Positions 45,200 through 53,105 of a stretch of DNA of 64,000 bases are shown piece by piece. The stretch's first letter is position 1; every line of letters begins with the position of its first letter. The notes under the pieces are model-generated. The model searched no databases. It was not told where the DNA came from and saw only the letters and a list, made by a program, of their open reading frames with translations. The stretch lies in NCBI GenBank assembly GCA_900167895.1, contig FUZR01000002.1:682001-746000 (forward strand), in the 5' to 3' direction. The translations under genes were made by a program, and so were the position numbers. Source of the DNA: Bacteroidales bacterium WCE2004 (GTDB lineage: Bacteria > Bacteroidota > Bacteroidia > Bacteroidales > UBA932).

Positions 45200-45520
45200 T
45201 CATTCAGCATCGAAACTCCACAGAAGGAGACTCTTGTTTTCTTCCTCAATCAGTTTTGACAGAAATGCCATATCCCGATGGGATACAGCGACACATCCCT
45301 GGCAGCTTCTCCGATTCAAGGGTATATACTTTCTCCAGCTATTGAGATCCACCCAATATGAACTGTGAATCATCAAAGCCCTTTGGAGTGCCTTGCTGTT
45401 GCTGACGTCCAACCCTTTCAGGAAGTATCCAGTCTTGTTTTCTTTCCCGTGTTGCTTCGTGACAACAAAATGTCCGAGGGAAAAGCATTCACTGCCCGGC
45501 TCGTTGCTCCGAAACGCGCC
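45200..45520 (-). pseudogene. C-terminal remnant of a murein L,D-transpeptidase (YkuD_2-like)
   Basis: Read on the minus strand from just after a TGA at 45521-45523, the frame gives FRSNEPGSECFSLGHFVVTK, GYFLKGLDVSNSKALQRALMIHSSYW and RRSCQGCVAVS, ending LLLWSFDAE. This follows the family pattern FSN-PGS-SSLG, a catalytic His in MIHSS and the SxGC cysteine motif. There is no start codon at the 5' end and no room for the missing N-terminal half, because another gene ends at 45536. It is a 5'-deleted relic of a peptidoglycan-crosslinking or related enzyme. Confidence 0.75.
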
Positions 45521-45535
45521 TCAAGGGATTAACAA

Positions 45536-46459
45536 TTATGCATGCCCATTCACGACACTCCGTTCAACCTTTTCTTGGTCAAGATTCAGAAATACGTGCC
45601 AGTAGGCATCACCGCCATCATTGACATTCGCCCAATAGCGACTAAGATTCTGGCGGAACGGAGGTGGTCCGGCGGCGTCCGGATCCTCCGGATCATAGAG
45701 CGGTTGTTCTTTGTCTTCCAGGTCAGCCCGGCCCATATAGACGAAGGTTATACGAACATATCTGTCGCCCTTGGGGCCTTTCATATACAAATATTGGCGG
45801 GCGTAGTTTTTAAGACCGCCCTCCTCGAACAAATAGCCATTCTCATCGTAGGCCTTTTTCTTCAGGATAGTCGGGTATTCCCGCTGTAAGATTTGCTCCG
45901 CCTTTCGGATGTCGGACAAACTTGGTGTGTATAGGGTGGCGCCATACAAGCTCAACATCCAATTAACGGCAGAAGTGTCCACAAAGACATAGCCGATTAA
46001 AGATTCATCTTCGTCCCGCCCGTCGATATCGCAAAAGCGGACAGGGATATTGGGCCCGGTCGTCTCGGCCGGCCAGGAAATGTATTTGGCATTCGACAAG
46101 TCCAGGTATTTTTCCAATACCGGATGTTTTCTTCTGGATGAATAGTGAGCCACACCCCAACCAATCGACAACTGATCGGAACTGGAGTTTAAGACAAATT
46201 CGTCCGTCGAACCGTCTTTGTGTTCAATTACCAATGTGGCCTCCGGGGCGTACTTGCTAATTGTCTGACGCCCCCGGTGGATTTCCCTTATTACTTCGCT
46301 CCATTCTGATTCGTCAACGATGACCTTACTGGACAAATCTTTATCGCTAAAATTTTTAAGCCAGATACTGTCAATGTTGTCAGAAACGACATTAGGATGT
46401 ACGCCACAACCTGAAACTAAAAGAGCCAGGAAGGGAACAAGGACAAAACGAAGAACCAT
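45536..46459 (-). CDS. lipoprotein of unknown function
   Basis: ATG 46459 gives 307 residues with a lipobox (LALLVSGC). The mature protein is acidic and mixed alpha/beta (SEWSEVIREIHRGRQTISKYAPEATLVIEHKDG, GYVFVDTSAVNWMLSLYGATLY, RITFVYMGRADLEDKEQPLYDPEDPDAAGPPPFRQNL). I recognise no family. An in-frame TTG two codons upstream is not preferred. It lies just behind the L,D-transpeptidase remnant and belongs to a lower-G+C block of orphan envelope genes. Confidence 0.7.
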   Translation of the reverse strand: MVLRFVLVPFLALLVSGCGVHPNVVSDNIDSIWLKNFSDKDLSSKVIVDESEWSEVIREIHRGRQTISKYAPEATLVIEHKDGSTDEFVLNSSSDQLSIGWGVAHYSSRRKHPVLEKYLDLSNAKYISWPAETTGPNIPVRFCDIDGRDEDESLIGYVFVDTSAVNWMLSLYGATLYTPSLSDIRKAEQILQREYPTILKKKAYDENGYLFEEGGLKNYARQYLYMKGPKGDRYVRITFVYMGRADLEDKEQPLYDPEDPDAAGPPPFRQNLSRYWANVNDGGDAYWHVFLNLDQEKVERSVVNGHA

Positions 46460-46573
46460 AATCAAGTTATTAATCAGGTTATTACGCGTTCATTATATGC
46501 AAAAACCGTGCTGCCGGCATTCTATGTCTTGTTCATCGCCTTAGCCGAATAGCATTTCCGTTTATCGCGCCCG

Positions 46574-46783
46574 CTACTCAGCGTAACGGACCTCCTTCAA
46601 CAGCGTCGACTTGAACAGGGATTGGAGCGAAACGATTTGTTCCGACGGATCGAATTGGTCACCATATCGTTCCTTGATGAGTCTCTTAACCCGGGGAAGG
46701 GAAATCGGGTAATCGGAAAATCGCGGCAGACCTGGATATGAGCCCCCGTCAGATTGAACGGATGCTTGCCGATATGAAAGCAA
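46574..46783 (-). pseudogene. possible gene fragment, unknown
   Basis: A 69-codon frame ending LPRVKRLIKERYGDQFDPSEQIVSLQS..., with a plausible helical C-terminal 45 residues. Its first 25-30 codons are antisense to the winged-helix remnant below, so only the downstream part could be genuine. It may be the tail of a truncated gene; no family recognised. Confidence 0.25.
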
Positions 46784-46845
46784 AAGGCATCATCCGTCGG
46801 ATCGGTGCCAACCGGAACGGCTATTGGGAAATCGTGGAGGATTGA
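46690..46845 (+). pseudogene. winged-helix remnant of a RecG-like/AlbA-type ATP-binding regulator
   Basis: The plus strand reads RKIAADLDMSPRQIERMLAD, then MKAKGIIRRIGANRNGYWEIVED and a stop. This is the C-terminal winged-helix signature (eIa-lgiS-Rtv-r-i-kLk-kGiI-RiG-GyWei) of divergent AAA_4/HATPase_c_4 proteins often annotated as RecG-like or transcriptional regulators. A TAA closes the frame just upstream (46687-46689) and nothing of the ATP-binding part is present. It is a 3' fragment. Its end overlaps the convergent membrane gene by 25 bp. Confidence 0.6.
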
Positions 46846-47543
46846 GAATTCCCGGAAGTTTGTCGGGGCTCGGCGTTTCCGTCAAGCAGCAGCGCGACCC
46901 TGTCAGAATAAGGGGATAAGCGGGGGCTGTCCATAACCTCCTGACGCTGCTCATCCGTCATCGGCGCGAGATAGATCCGATACCCGTACACGGGTCCATA
47001 TACAATGGTTTTATAGCAGATTTCGCAGTAATCCGGGAAAAACGTTTGGATGTGTCGGCAACGGCTCTTTTTTAGCAGTTTCCGAATGGTCCGCATCTCT
47101 TCCTCATCCAGGCCGACGTCTTCTTTCAAGGTGCCGTCCACATATACCATCGGGGACTCTCCCTCGTCAAAAGCGGTGCGGGCATATGCAACCAGTTCCT
47201 CGATCGCGTCTTTCTTCTGCTCATAATGCTTCGCCAGCTTCTCCGCATCGCAATCCCAGGCAGGAATTCTGACCGCCACCAGAAAGATCACGGCCAGCAC
47301 AGACAAGACCGACAAAGAGACAATCAGCTTTTTATGAAGTCCGCCTATTTTGAAACTCCGGATCAAGACAAGGACAGCCCATGCGACCAATACGGACGCA
47401 AGCACCAGTGTAACCGGCGGGAACAAGAAGAGCAACACAGTGCCTCCCCACGGATCCAGGTAAAAGGCCAACAGGAGGGGAAGCAGGAGCAGAAACGGGA
47501 TGTAGTGCCACCAGTGTTTCAGGGGACTTGAGTTCTTGTTCAT
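46821..47543 (-). CDS. membrane protein of unknown function
   Basis: A 240-residue protein with three hydrophobic segments in the first 100 residues (WHYIPFLLLLPLLLAFYL, VLLFLFPPVTLVLASVLVAWAVLVL, LIVSLSVLSVLAVIFLVAV). A soluble domain follows with four Cys (WDCDAE, KSRCRH, DYCEICYK) and a polar tail (TSGNSQSSTISQ). Three of the Cys cluster in about 14 residues and could bind a metal or form disulphides. No family recognised. ATG 47543 is chosen because MNKNSS precedes the first segment. Confidence 0.68.
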   Translation of the reverse strand: MNKNSSPLKHWWHYIPFLLLLPLLLAFYLDPWGGTVLLFLFPPVTLVLASVLVAWAVLVLIRSFKIGGLHKKLIVSLSVLSVLAVIFLVAVRIPAWDCDAEKLAKHYEQKKDAIEELVAYARTAFDEGESPMVYVDGTLKEDVGLDEEEMRTIRKLLKKSRCRHIQTFFPDYCEICYKTIVYGPVYGYRIYLAPMTDEQRQEVMDSPRLSPYSDRVALLLDGNAEPRQTSGNSQSSTISQ

Positions 47544-47573
47544 AGTATTGGATCAAAAAAGGTCTAGCGAGGA

Positions 47574-48020
47574 CTATTGAAGGGAAAAGACGATAGGCAG
47601 AACGATCAAAACGTCGACAGCCTCTCCCCTATGTTTTCCGGGTTTCCATTTCGGCGAACCCGACACGACACGGATGGCCTCCTCATCAAACAAGGGATGC
47701 GAACTGCTACGGACCACCTTTATATCGGCAACGGAGCCATCGGCCTTTACCACAAACTGAAGGTAAATACGTCCGATAATACAAGTCTCGGGATCGACAT
47801 TTTCAAGCCTGGAAACCACCCATTTAGCGAAATCGGGCACACCCCCTCCCTGGAACTGGGGCTCTTCATCAAGATTGTCAACCCGGAACTTATAAACACG
47901 AGATGTAGAGTCCGGGGCTTCCCTCACTTCTTTCGGGCATGCTTCAGATGCATTCGGAACCTGCCCCAATAAAGGAACAGAACTGAAAGCCAAAGCTAAT
48001 AATATGGCGATCCTTTTCAT
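47574..48020 (-). CDS. secreted TonB C-terminal-domain protein
   Basis: ATG 48020 gives 148 residues with a signal peptide (MKRIAILLALAFSSVPLLGQ) followed by a TonB_C fold (FVVKADGSVADIKVVRSSSHPLFDEEAIRVVSGSPKWKPGKHRGEAVDV). It lacks the membrane anchor and proline-rich linker of energy-transducing TonB, so it is a free periplasmic TonB_C protein of unknown role. The last member of the orphan block before the ZIP gene. Confidence 0.82.
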   Translation of the reverse strand: MKRIAILLALAFSSVPLLGQVPNASEACPKEVREAPDSTSRVYKFRVDNLDEEPQFQGGGVPDFAKWVVSRLENVDPETCIIGRIYLQFVVKADGSVADIKVVRSSSHPLFDEEAIRVVSGSPKWKPGKHRGEAVDVLIVLPIVFSLQ

Positions 48021-48059
48021 CCCCAGACAAGCTTGCAAATATCCTGCCCCGGGACCAGC

Positions 48060-48824
48060 TTAGCCCAGCAGGACGTCCAGGATCATCATCAAGGCGAAAC
48101 CGAGCGCGAAGCCGACGGTGCCGATGTTGGAGTGCCTGCCCTGGGAGTACTCTGGGATCAGCTCCTCCACGACCACGTACAGCATGGCGCCGGCGGCAAA
48201 GGCCAGCATATACGGCATGATGCCGAGGACGGCGGTGGAAAGCAGCAGCACGAGCGCGCCGCCGATGGGCTCGACGATGCCGCTCAGCGTCCCGATGCCG
48301 AACGAGCGCCGGCGGGAGTTGCCCTCCGCGCGCAGGGGCATCGAGATGATGGCCCCTTCGGGGACATTCTGGATGGCGATGCCCAGCGAGAGGGCCAGGG
48401 CGCCGGCCATGTTGAAATCGGCCGTCAGGGCGCCTGCGATGGCAACGCCGACCGCCATTCCCTCCGGGAAATTGTGGATGGTCACGGCCAGCGCGAGCTT
48501 GGTGGTACGCGACAGGCGGCTCTGCGGGCCTTCGGCCTCACCGGTGGCGTGGAGGTGCGGGGTGACGTAGTCGATGAGCAGCAGGAAGGCGAAACCGGCC
48601 AGCAGGCCGATGACCGGCGGCACGACCGCCGAGGCCCCCTCTCCCATCTCGATGGCGGGAATGATCAGCGACCACACGGACGCCGCCACCATCACGCCGG
48701 AGGCAAATCCCAGCAGGACCTTCTGCAGCAGCGCCGGCATCTCCCGCTTCATGAAGAATACGAAAGCAGACCCGAGCGCAGTGCCCAGGAAAGGAATCAT
48801 CAATGCTATAAAAACTGGACTCAT
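48060..48824 (-). CDS. ZIP-family metal transporter
   Basis: A 254-residue protein with eight predicted membrane segments. The metal-site motifs of the ZIP family are in TM4 and TM5 (VTIHNFPEGMAVG and IAIQNVPEGAIIS), with a His-containing loop (YVTPHLHATGEAEG). It probably imports zinc or another divalent cation. It is divergent from a CDF exporter, giving a paired import/export locus. Confidence 0.92.
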   Translation of the reverse strand: MSPVFIALMIPFLGTALGSAFVFFMKREMPALLQKVLLGFASGVMVAASVWSLIIPAIEMGEGASAVVPPVIGLLAGFAFLLLIDYVTPHLHATGEAEGPQSRLSRTTKLALAVTIHNFPEGMAVGVAIAGALTADFNMAGALALSLGIAIQNVPEGAIISMPLRAEGNSRRRSFGIGTLSGIVEPIGGALVLLLSTAVLGIMPYMLAFAAGAMLYVVVEELIPEYSQGRHSNIGTVGFALGFALMMILDVLLG

Positions 48825-48846
48825 CTATTCTCTATTGATTTCATTG

Positions 48847-48854
48847 CAAAGATG
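48847..48854 (-). promoter_or_regulatory. ZIP gene -7 box
   Basis: CATCTTTG on the minus strand, one mismatch to TAnnTTTG, 22 bp before the ATG at 48824. Confidence 0.45.
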
Positions 48855-48876
48855 CGAAGAAAAATCCACAACCCGG

Positions 48877-48908
48877 TTGCGTTTTAACGGGTATAATCCG
48901 TATCTTTG
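48877..48908 (+). promoter_or_regulatory. CDF gene promoter
   Basis: TTG (48877-48879), 21 bp, TATCTTTG (48901-48908). The -7 box ends 12 bp before the ATG at 48921, so the leader is only a few bases. Confidence 0.7.
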
Positions 48909-48920
48909 TTCAGAACGACC

Positions 48921-49808
48921 ATGAAACGTGAGGACGAAATAGCGAAAGTGACCCTGGTCGGCAGTGTGGTCAACCTGCTGCTCGTGGGGCTCAAGGCCGT
49001 GGCCGGCGTGGCGGGGCATTCAGCCGCCATGGTCTCGGACGCGGTCCATTCCCTGTCGGATTTCGTCACCGACATCGTCGTCCTTATTTTCGTGCGCGTG
49101 AGCGCCCGCCCGCAGGACGACGACCACGACTACGGCCACGGCAAGTACGAGACCATCGCCACGCTCTTCATCGGCCTGGCGCTCGCTGCCGCCGCCGTGG
49201 GCATCGTAGTGGCCGCGGCGCGGAAGTTGGCCGCCTGGTTCCAGGGCGAAGAGCTGCCGGCGCCCGGAGCGCTCGCCCTCTGGGCCGCGCTCATCTCCAT
49301 CGTCGTCAAGGAAATCCTCTACCAATACACCCGCATCAAGGGCCGGAAGCTGGACTCCCCCGCCCTGGAGGCAAACGCCTGGCACCACCGCTCCGACGCG
49401 CTGAGCTCCGTCGGCGCGGCCATCGGCATCGGCGGCGCCATCCTGCTGGGACAGCGCTGGACGGTGCTGGACCCGCTGGCCTCCATCGCGGTCGGCGCCA
49501 TGCTGGTCAAGGTGGCCTGGGACCTGCTTGGGCCCAGCGTCGGCGAGCTCACGGACAGTTCCCTGCCGGCCGACACGGAGGAGGAAATGCTCCGGATCAT
49601 CCGGAGCGTCGAGGGTGTGGAAGATCCGCACAACCTGCGTACCCGCCATGTGGGCAACCGCATCGCGGCCGAGGTCCACATCCGCCTGGACGGGACCCAG
49701 AGCCTCGCCGAGGCCCACGAGAAGGCCACGGAGGTCGAACGCCGCTTCAAGGAGCGCTTCGGCGCCCAGTCCCATCTCATCGTCCACATGGAGCCCCGGA
49801 AGAGGTAA
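48921..49808 (+). CDS. cation diffusion facilitator (CDF) family transporter
   Basis: Starting at ATG 48921 the protein has 295 residues. Metal-site motifs are SDAVHSLSDFVTD in TM2 and WHHRSDALSS in TM5 (HxxxD), with a cytoplasmic Asp/His loop (PQDDDHDYGHGKYE) and a ferredoxin-like C-terminal domain (EVHIRLDGTQSLAEAHEKATEVE). CDF proteins export Zn, Fe, Mn or Co using the proton gradient. The upstream in-frame TTG (48906) overlaps the -7 box and is not used. Confidence 0.93.
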   Translation: MKREDEIAKVTLVGSVVNLLLVGLKAVAGVAGHSAAMVSDAVHSLSDFVTDIVVLIFVRVSARPQDDDHDYGHGKYETIATLFIGLALAAAAVGIVVAAARKLAAWFQGEELPAPGALALWAALISIVVKEILYQYTRIKGRKLDSPALEANAWHHRSDALSSVGAAIGIGGAILLGQRWTVLDPLASIAVGAMLVKVAWDLLGPSVGELTDSSLPADTEEEMLRIIRSVEGVEDPHNLRTRHVGNRIAAEVHIRLDGTQSLAEAHEKATEVERRFKERFGAQSHLIVHMEPRKR

Positions 49809-49843
49809 CAATCAGCGATTTTTGCATTTTTTTCAGAAAGTTC

Positions 49844-49891
49844 TTGCATAATTCAAATATATCGTCTACTTTTGTATCGGCTTACGATATA
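49844..49891 (+). promoter_or_regulatory. PadR operon promoter with overlapping inverted repeat
   Basis: TTG (49844-49846), 20 bp, TACTTTTG (49867-49874) is a near-perfect promoter. TATATCGT (49858-49865) and ACGATATA (49884-49891) form an exact 8-bp inverted repeat that brackets the -7 box and the start of transcription, as expected for an autoregulatory operator of the PadR protein encoded 19 bp downstream. Confidence 0.75.
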
Positions 49892-49910
49892 ACGAACGCC
49901 GAGACAAATT

Positions 49911-50222
49911 ATGGGAACTAACAATCAAGCACTGACTGAAGCAGTATTTTACATCCTGCTTGCCTTGCAGAAGCCCCTCCACGGATACGGGATCATGCAA
50001 GAGACTTCCGAGCTGAGCAACGGCCGGCTCATCCTCTCCGCCGGCACCCTGTATGGCGCCATCTCCACCCTGATCGACAAGGGATGGATCAAGCCCTACG
50101 GCGTGGAAGCGGACCGCCGCAAGGAGTACATCATCACCGACGAGGGCAAGCGCGTCCTCGTGGCGGAACTGGACAGGCTCCAGGAACTCGTAGACAACGG
50201 AAACAAACACATTAACAGATAA
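49911..50222 (+). CDS. PadR-family transcriptional regulator
   Basis: A 103-residue winged-helix protein with the family layout: AVFYILLALQKPLHGYGIMQETSE, LSAGTLYGAISTLIDKGWIKPY and RRKEYIITDEGKRVL, ending in a dimerisation helix. It probably represses itself and the DUF2812 gene 4 bp downstream through the inverted repeat over its promoter. The inducer is unknown. Confidence 0.92.
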   Translation: MGTNNQALTEAVFYILLALQKPLHGYGIMQETSELSNGRLILSAGTLYGAISTLIDKGWIKPYGVEADRRKEYIITDEGKRVLVAELDRLQELVDNGNKHINR

Positions 50223-50226
50223 AACC

Positions 50227-50793
50227 ATGAAAAGCACATTCAGAATCAACTGGTTCGTCGATTTCGACAAAGAAGAGCAGTGGCTCAACAAACTTTCTTC
50301 CCAGGGCCTGTGCTTCTGGCACACCAACGGCCTCCTCTACCGGTTCAAGGAGTGCAAGCCGGGCGAATTCACCTTCCAGATCGACTTCGACGAGAAGAAA
50401 TCCTCCTCCAACGAGGACTACGTCGTGTTCCGCTCCGGCTGCGGCGACCAGTTCGTCCACCAATACAGGGACAAGATCTACTGGAAGCGCGCCGCTTCGC
50501 AAGGCCCGTTCGAGAGCGAGGACAACGTCCAGGCCAAGCTCCGGATGACCAACAAGGCGTACAACTTCCACGTCAAGCACCTCCTCGGCCTGACGCTGAT
50601 CATGGCCTTCGGCGCCTTCATCTGCTTCCCGCTGGGACATTTCATCCTGCCGGAGTCCCTGCTCGCCACGCAGGTCGCCACCTTGGGACTGGGCCTCGCC
50701 GGCGGCATCCTGCTCGCCGAGTGCATCCTGCTGGTGCCGGCCATCAACAAACTTCGTAAGAAAATGGGTGAATTGATCAAAAGAGCCATCTAG
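50227..50793 (+). CDS. DUF2812-family membrane protein
   Basis: A 188-residue protein. The first 115 residues are soluble (FRINWFVDFDKEEQWLNKLSSQG, LYRFKECKPGEFTFQIDFDE), the DUF2812 pattern, followed by two membrane segments (LGLTLIMAFGAFICFPLGHFIL and VATLGLGLAGGILLAECILLV). DUF2812 genes are regularly paired with PadR regulators; the biochemical role is unknown. Confidence 0.85.
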   Translation: MKSTFRINWFVDFDKEEQWLNKLSSQGLCFWHTNGLLYRFKECKPGEFTFQIDFDEKKSSSNEDYVVFRSGCGDQFVHQYRDKIYWKRAASQGPFESEDNVQAKLRMTNKAYNFHVKHLLGLTLIMAFGAFICFPLGHFILPESLLATQVATLGLGLAGGILLAECILLVPAINKLRKKMGELIKRAI

Positions 50794-50826
50794 TATTAGT
50801 TGTGTCCTCCTTTTCTTTCATGTGGT

Positions 50827-50853
50827 TCCGGGCTTCATCGCCCGGATTTTTTT
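50827..50853 (+). terminator. terminator after PadR/DUF2812 operon
   Basis: TCCGGGC (50827-50833) and GCCCGGA (50840-50846) form a stem followed by seven T residues. Confidence 0.88.
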
Positions 50854-50978
50854 GTATATCTCCCCCAATGTCACGGCAGTAAGTTTTGAAAATTATTTAA
50901 TAATGTGTAATTTCGCGGCGAGTTTAGTAAAGTGTTTTACCTGACAGCCGGCAAGGGGCCGGCTTAGATGTATTTAGT

Positions 50979-52664
50979 ATGGACTTCAAAGTTGGTTTCA
51001 AACCCAAGCTGTTCTCGACGTTCAAGAACGGTTACAACAAGCAGACGCTCGTCCAGGACCTGCTCGCAGGTATCATCGTCGGCATCGTGGCGCTGCCGCT
51101 CGCCATCGCGTTCGGCATCGCATCCGGCGCCACGCCGGAGGCCGGCATCCTGACGGCCATCGTGGCCGGTTTCATCATTTCCTTCTTTGGTGGCAGCAAG
51201 GTGCAGATCGGCGGTCCGACCGGCGCTTTCATCGTCATCGTCTATGGCATCATCCAGCAATATGGCATGAGCGGCCTGGCAATTGCGACCTTTATGGCCG
51301 GCGCTTTCCTGATCCTGATGGGTGTGCTCCACCTGGGCACGATCATCAAATATATCCCCTACCCGATCGTCGTGGGCTTCACCAGCGGTATCGCCCTGAC
51401 GATCTTCGCGACCCAGATCAAGGACCTCTTCGGCCTACAGATCGAGAGCGTCCCGGCCGGTTTCCTGGACAAATGGGCCGTCTATTTCCAGCACTTCGAC
51501 ACCGTGAACTGGTGGACGCTCCTGATCGGCGTGTGCAGCATCCTGGTCATCGTGTTCATGCCCAAGATCAGCCGCCGCATCCCGGGTTCGCTCGTGGCCA
51601 TCATCCTGATGACGGTTGTCGCGCTCATCCTTAAGCGCCTGGGCATCAGCGGCATCGAGACCATCGGCGACCGCTTCACGATCTCCTCCAGCCTGCCGCA
51701 GCCGGCCGTCCCCAGCCTCAGCTGGGAGACCGTCACCCGCCTGGCGCAGCCGGCGATGGTGATCGCCATGCTGGGCGCCATCGAGTCGCTGCTCTCCGCG
51801 GCCGTGGCCGACGGTGTGATCGGCGACCGCCACGACAGCAACCAGGAACTGGTCGCGCAGGGCATCGCCAACATGGTCACCCCGCTCATCGGCGGCATCC
51901 CCGCCACGGGCGCCATCGCCCGTACGATGACGAACATCAACAACGGCGGTCGCACGCCTGTCGCGGGCATCGCGCACGCCATCGTCCTGGCACTGATCTA
52001 CCTGTTCCTGATGCCGCTCGTGCAGTACATCCCCATGTCCTGCCTCGCCGGCGTGCTGGTGGTCGTGTCCTATAATATGAGCGAATGGCGCAGCTTCAAG
52101 GCCATCCTCAAGAATCCCAAATCCGACATCATCGTCCTGCTGGTCACCTTCTTCCTGACCGTGATCTTCGACCTGACCGTCGCCATCGAGGTGGGCGTGC
52201 TGATCGCCTGCCTGCTCTGCATGAAGCGGATGGCCGAGACGACCAACGTCTCCGTGCTCAGCGACGAGATCGACCCGACCGCCGACACCGACGTGCAGGG
52301 CAACCTGGAGCACCTCACCATCCCGGAAGGCGCCAAGGTCTACGAGATCAACGGTCCCTACTTCTTCGGCATCGGCAACAAGTTCGAGGAAATGATGGGC
52401 GACATGGGCGGCCGCGCCAGGGTCCGCATCATCCGGATGCGCAAGGTGCCGTTCATCGATTCCACCGGCGTGCACAACCTCTCCAACATGTGCCGCATGT
52501 GCTCCCAGATGGGTGTCAAGGTGGTGCTTTCCGGCGTCAACCCGACCGTGATGAAGGTTCTCGAGAACGCCGGCATGGACGAAATCGTGGGCAAGGACAA
52601 CATCTGCAGCCACATCAACATCGCCCTCAAGCGCGCTGAAGAGATCCTCGCGGAAGAAAAATAA
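50979..52664 (+). CDS. SulP-family anion transporter with STAS domain
   Basis: A 561-residue SLC26/SulP protein: a membrane domain from about residue 25 (DLLAGIIVGIVALPLAIAFGIASGATPEAG, with QIGGPTGAFIVIVYG and NMVTPLIGGIPATGAIARTMTNINNGG) and a C-terminal STAS domain (LTIPEGAKVYEINGPYFFG, VPFIDSTGVHNL). SulP members carry sulfate, bicarbonate or dicarboxylates; the substrate is not determined. It stands alone between the PadR terminator and the hairpin at 52680. Confidence 0.93.
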   Translation: MDFKVGFKPKLFSTFKNGYNKQTLVQDLLAGIIVGIVALPLAIAFGIASGATPEAGILTAIVAGFIISFFGGSKVQIGGPTGAFIVIVYGIIQQYGMSGLAIATFMAGAFLILMGVLHLGTIIKYIPYPIVVGFTSGIALTIFATQIKDLFGLQIESVPAGFLDKWAVYFQHFDTVNWWTLLIGVCSILVIVFMPKISRRIPGSLVAIILMTVVALILKRLGISGIETIGDRFTISSSLPQPAVPSLSWETVTRLAQPAMVIAMLGAIESLLSAAVADGVIGDRHDSNQELVAQGIANMVTPLIGGIPATGAIARTMTNINNGGRTPVAGIAHAIVLALIYLFLMPLVQYIPMSCLAGVLVVVSYNMSEWRSFKAILKNPKSDIIVLLVTFFLTVIFDLTVAIEVGVLIACLLCMKRMAETTNVSVLSDEIDPTADTDVQGNLEHLTIPEGAKVYEINGPYFFGIGNKFEEMMGDMGGRARVRIIRMRKVPFIDSTGVHNLSNMCRMCSQMGVKVVLSGVNPTVMKVLENAGMDEIVGKDNICSHINIALKRAEEILAEEK

Positions 52665-52679
52665 TCAGACTATCTCCAT

Positions 52680-52708
52680 CCCGGCTATCGTTTTTTTCGA
52701 TTGCCGGG
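52680..52708 (+). terminator. hairpin after the SulP gene
   Basis: CCCGGC-TATCG-T7-CGAT-TGCCGGG folds into a long stem 15 bp after the stop. The seven T residues sit in the loop rather than after the stem, so termination efficiency is uncertain. The -33 element of the next promoter lies within its 3' arm. Confidence 0.5.
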
Positions 52709-52892
52709 CTTCAAAGATTTTCTATCTTTGCAATCGGGAATAACGATTAACATTGAGCGCTGCGATTAGCGCGAGCGATTGCCGTTATAGAAACAAACAC
52801 GAACCAAAGCTTTCCCATCGTGTAGAGTGAACCTACCTTTGCATTGTCGAAACGACGACGAAGTAATTTTGTTTCACTTAACACAAAACAAC
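52701..52892 (+). promoter_or_regulatory. tandem promoters and structured leader before the small membrane gene
   Basis: Promoter 1 is TTG (52701-52703), 19 bp, TATCTTTG (52723-52730); promoter 2 has TACCTTTG at 52834-52841 with no clear -33. Between them ATAACG (52740-52745) pairs with CGTTAT (52783-52788), enclosing GCGCT-GCGATT-AGCGC (52757-52772). The RNA from promoter 1 would begin with this structure, either as a 5' leader or as a small RNA. Confidence 0.6.
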
Positions 52893-53093
52893 ATGAAAGC
52901 ATTGATCATTATCTTAGCTTGCCTCGGACTCGCAGTGGTCCTCAGAATCGCGGACGTACTCATCTCGCGCAAACCTATCAACAGCGTCGGTGCGAAGGCC
53001 AACGACAAATCCAAGGACATGCCGAAGATTGACATCAACGATCCGGCGTCCGTCGCGGAAGCCGTGGCGCACTACAAGGACCTTGAAGACTAA
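52893..53093 (+). CDS. small single-pass membrane protein
   Basis: ATG 52893 gives 66 residues: one membrane segment at the N-terminus (ALIIILACLGLAVVLRIADVLI) and a charged tail (DKSKDMPKIDINDPASVAEAVAHYKDLED). No family recognised. It precedes the LysR gene by 12 bp and is probably cotranscribed with it. Confidence 0.7.
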   Translation: MKALIIILACLGLAVVLRIADVLISRKPINSVGAKANDKSKDMPKIDINDPASVAEAVAHYKDLED

Positions 53094-53105
53094 TCATTAT
53101 CTTAT

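Noticed and set aside
44776..45345. Open frame beginning inside the initiator tRNA
   Set aside because: It starts in the tRNA (MVARRAHNPEAGG is the familiar false translation of a tRNA) and continues through palindromic noncoding sequence.
46574..46783. Treating the whole 69-codon minus frame as a gene
   Set aside because: Half of it is antisense to the winged-helix remnant and it has no promoter; kept only as a low-confidence fragment.
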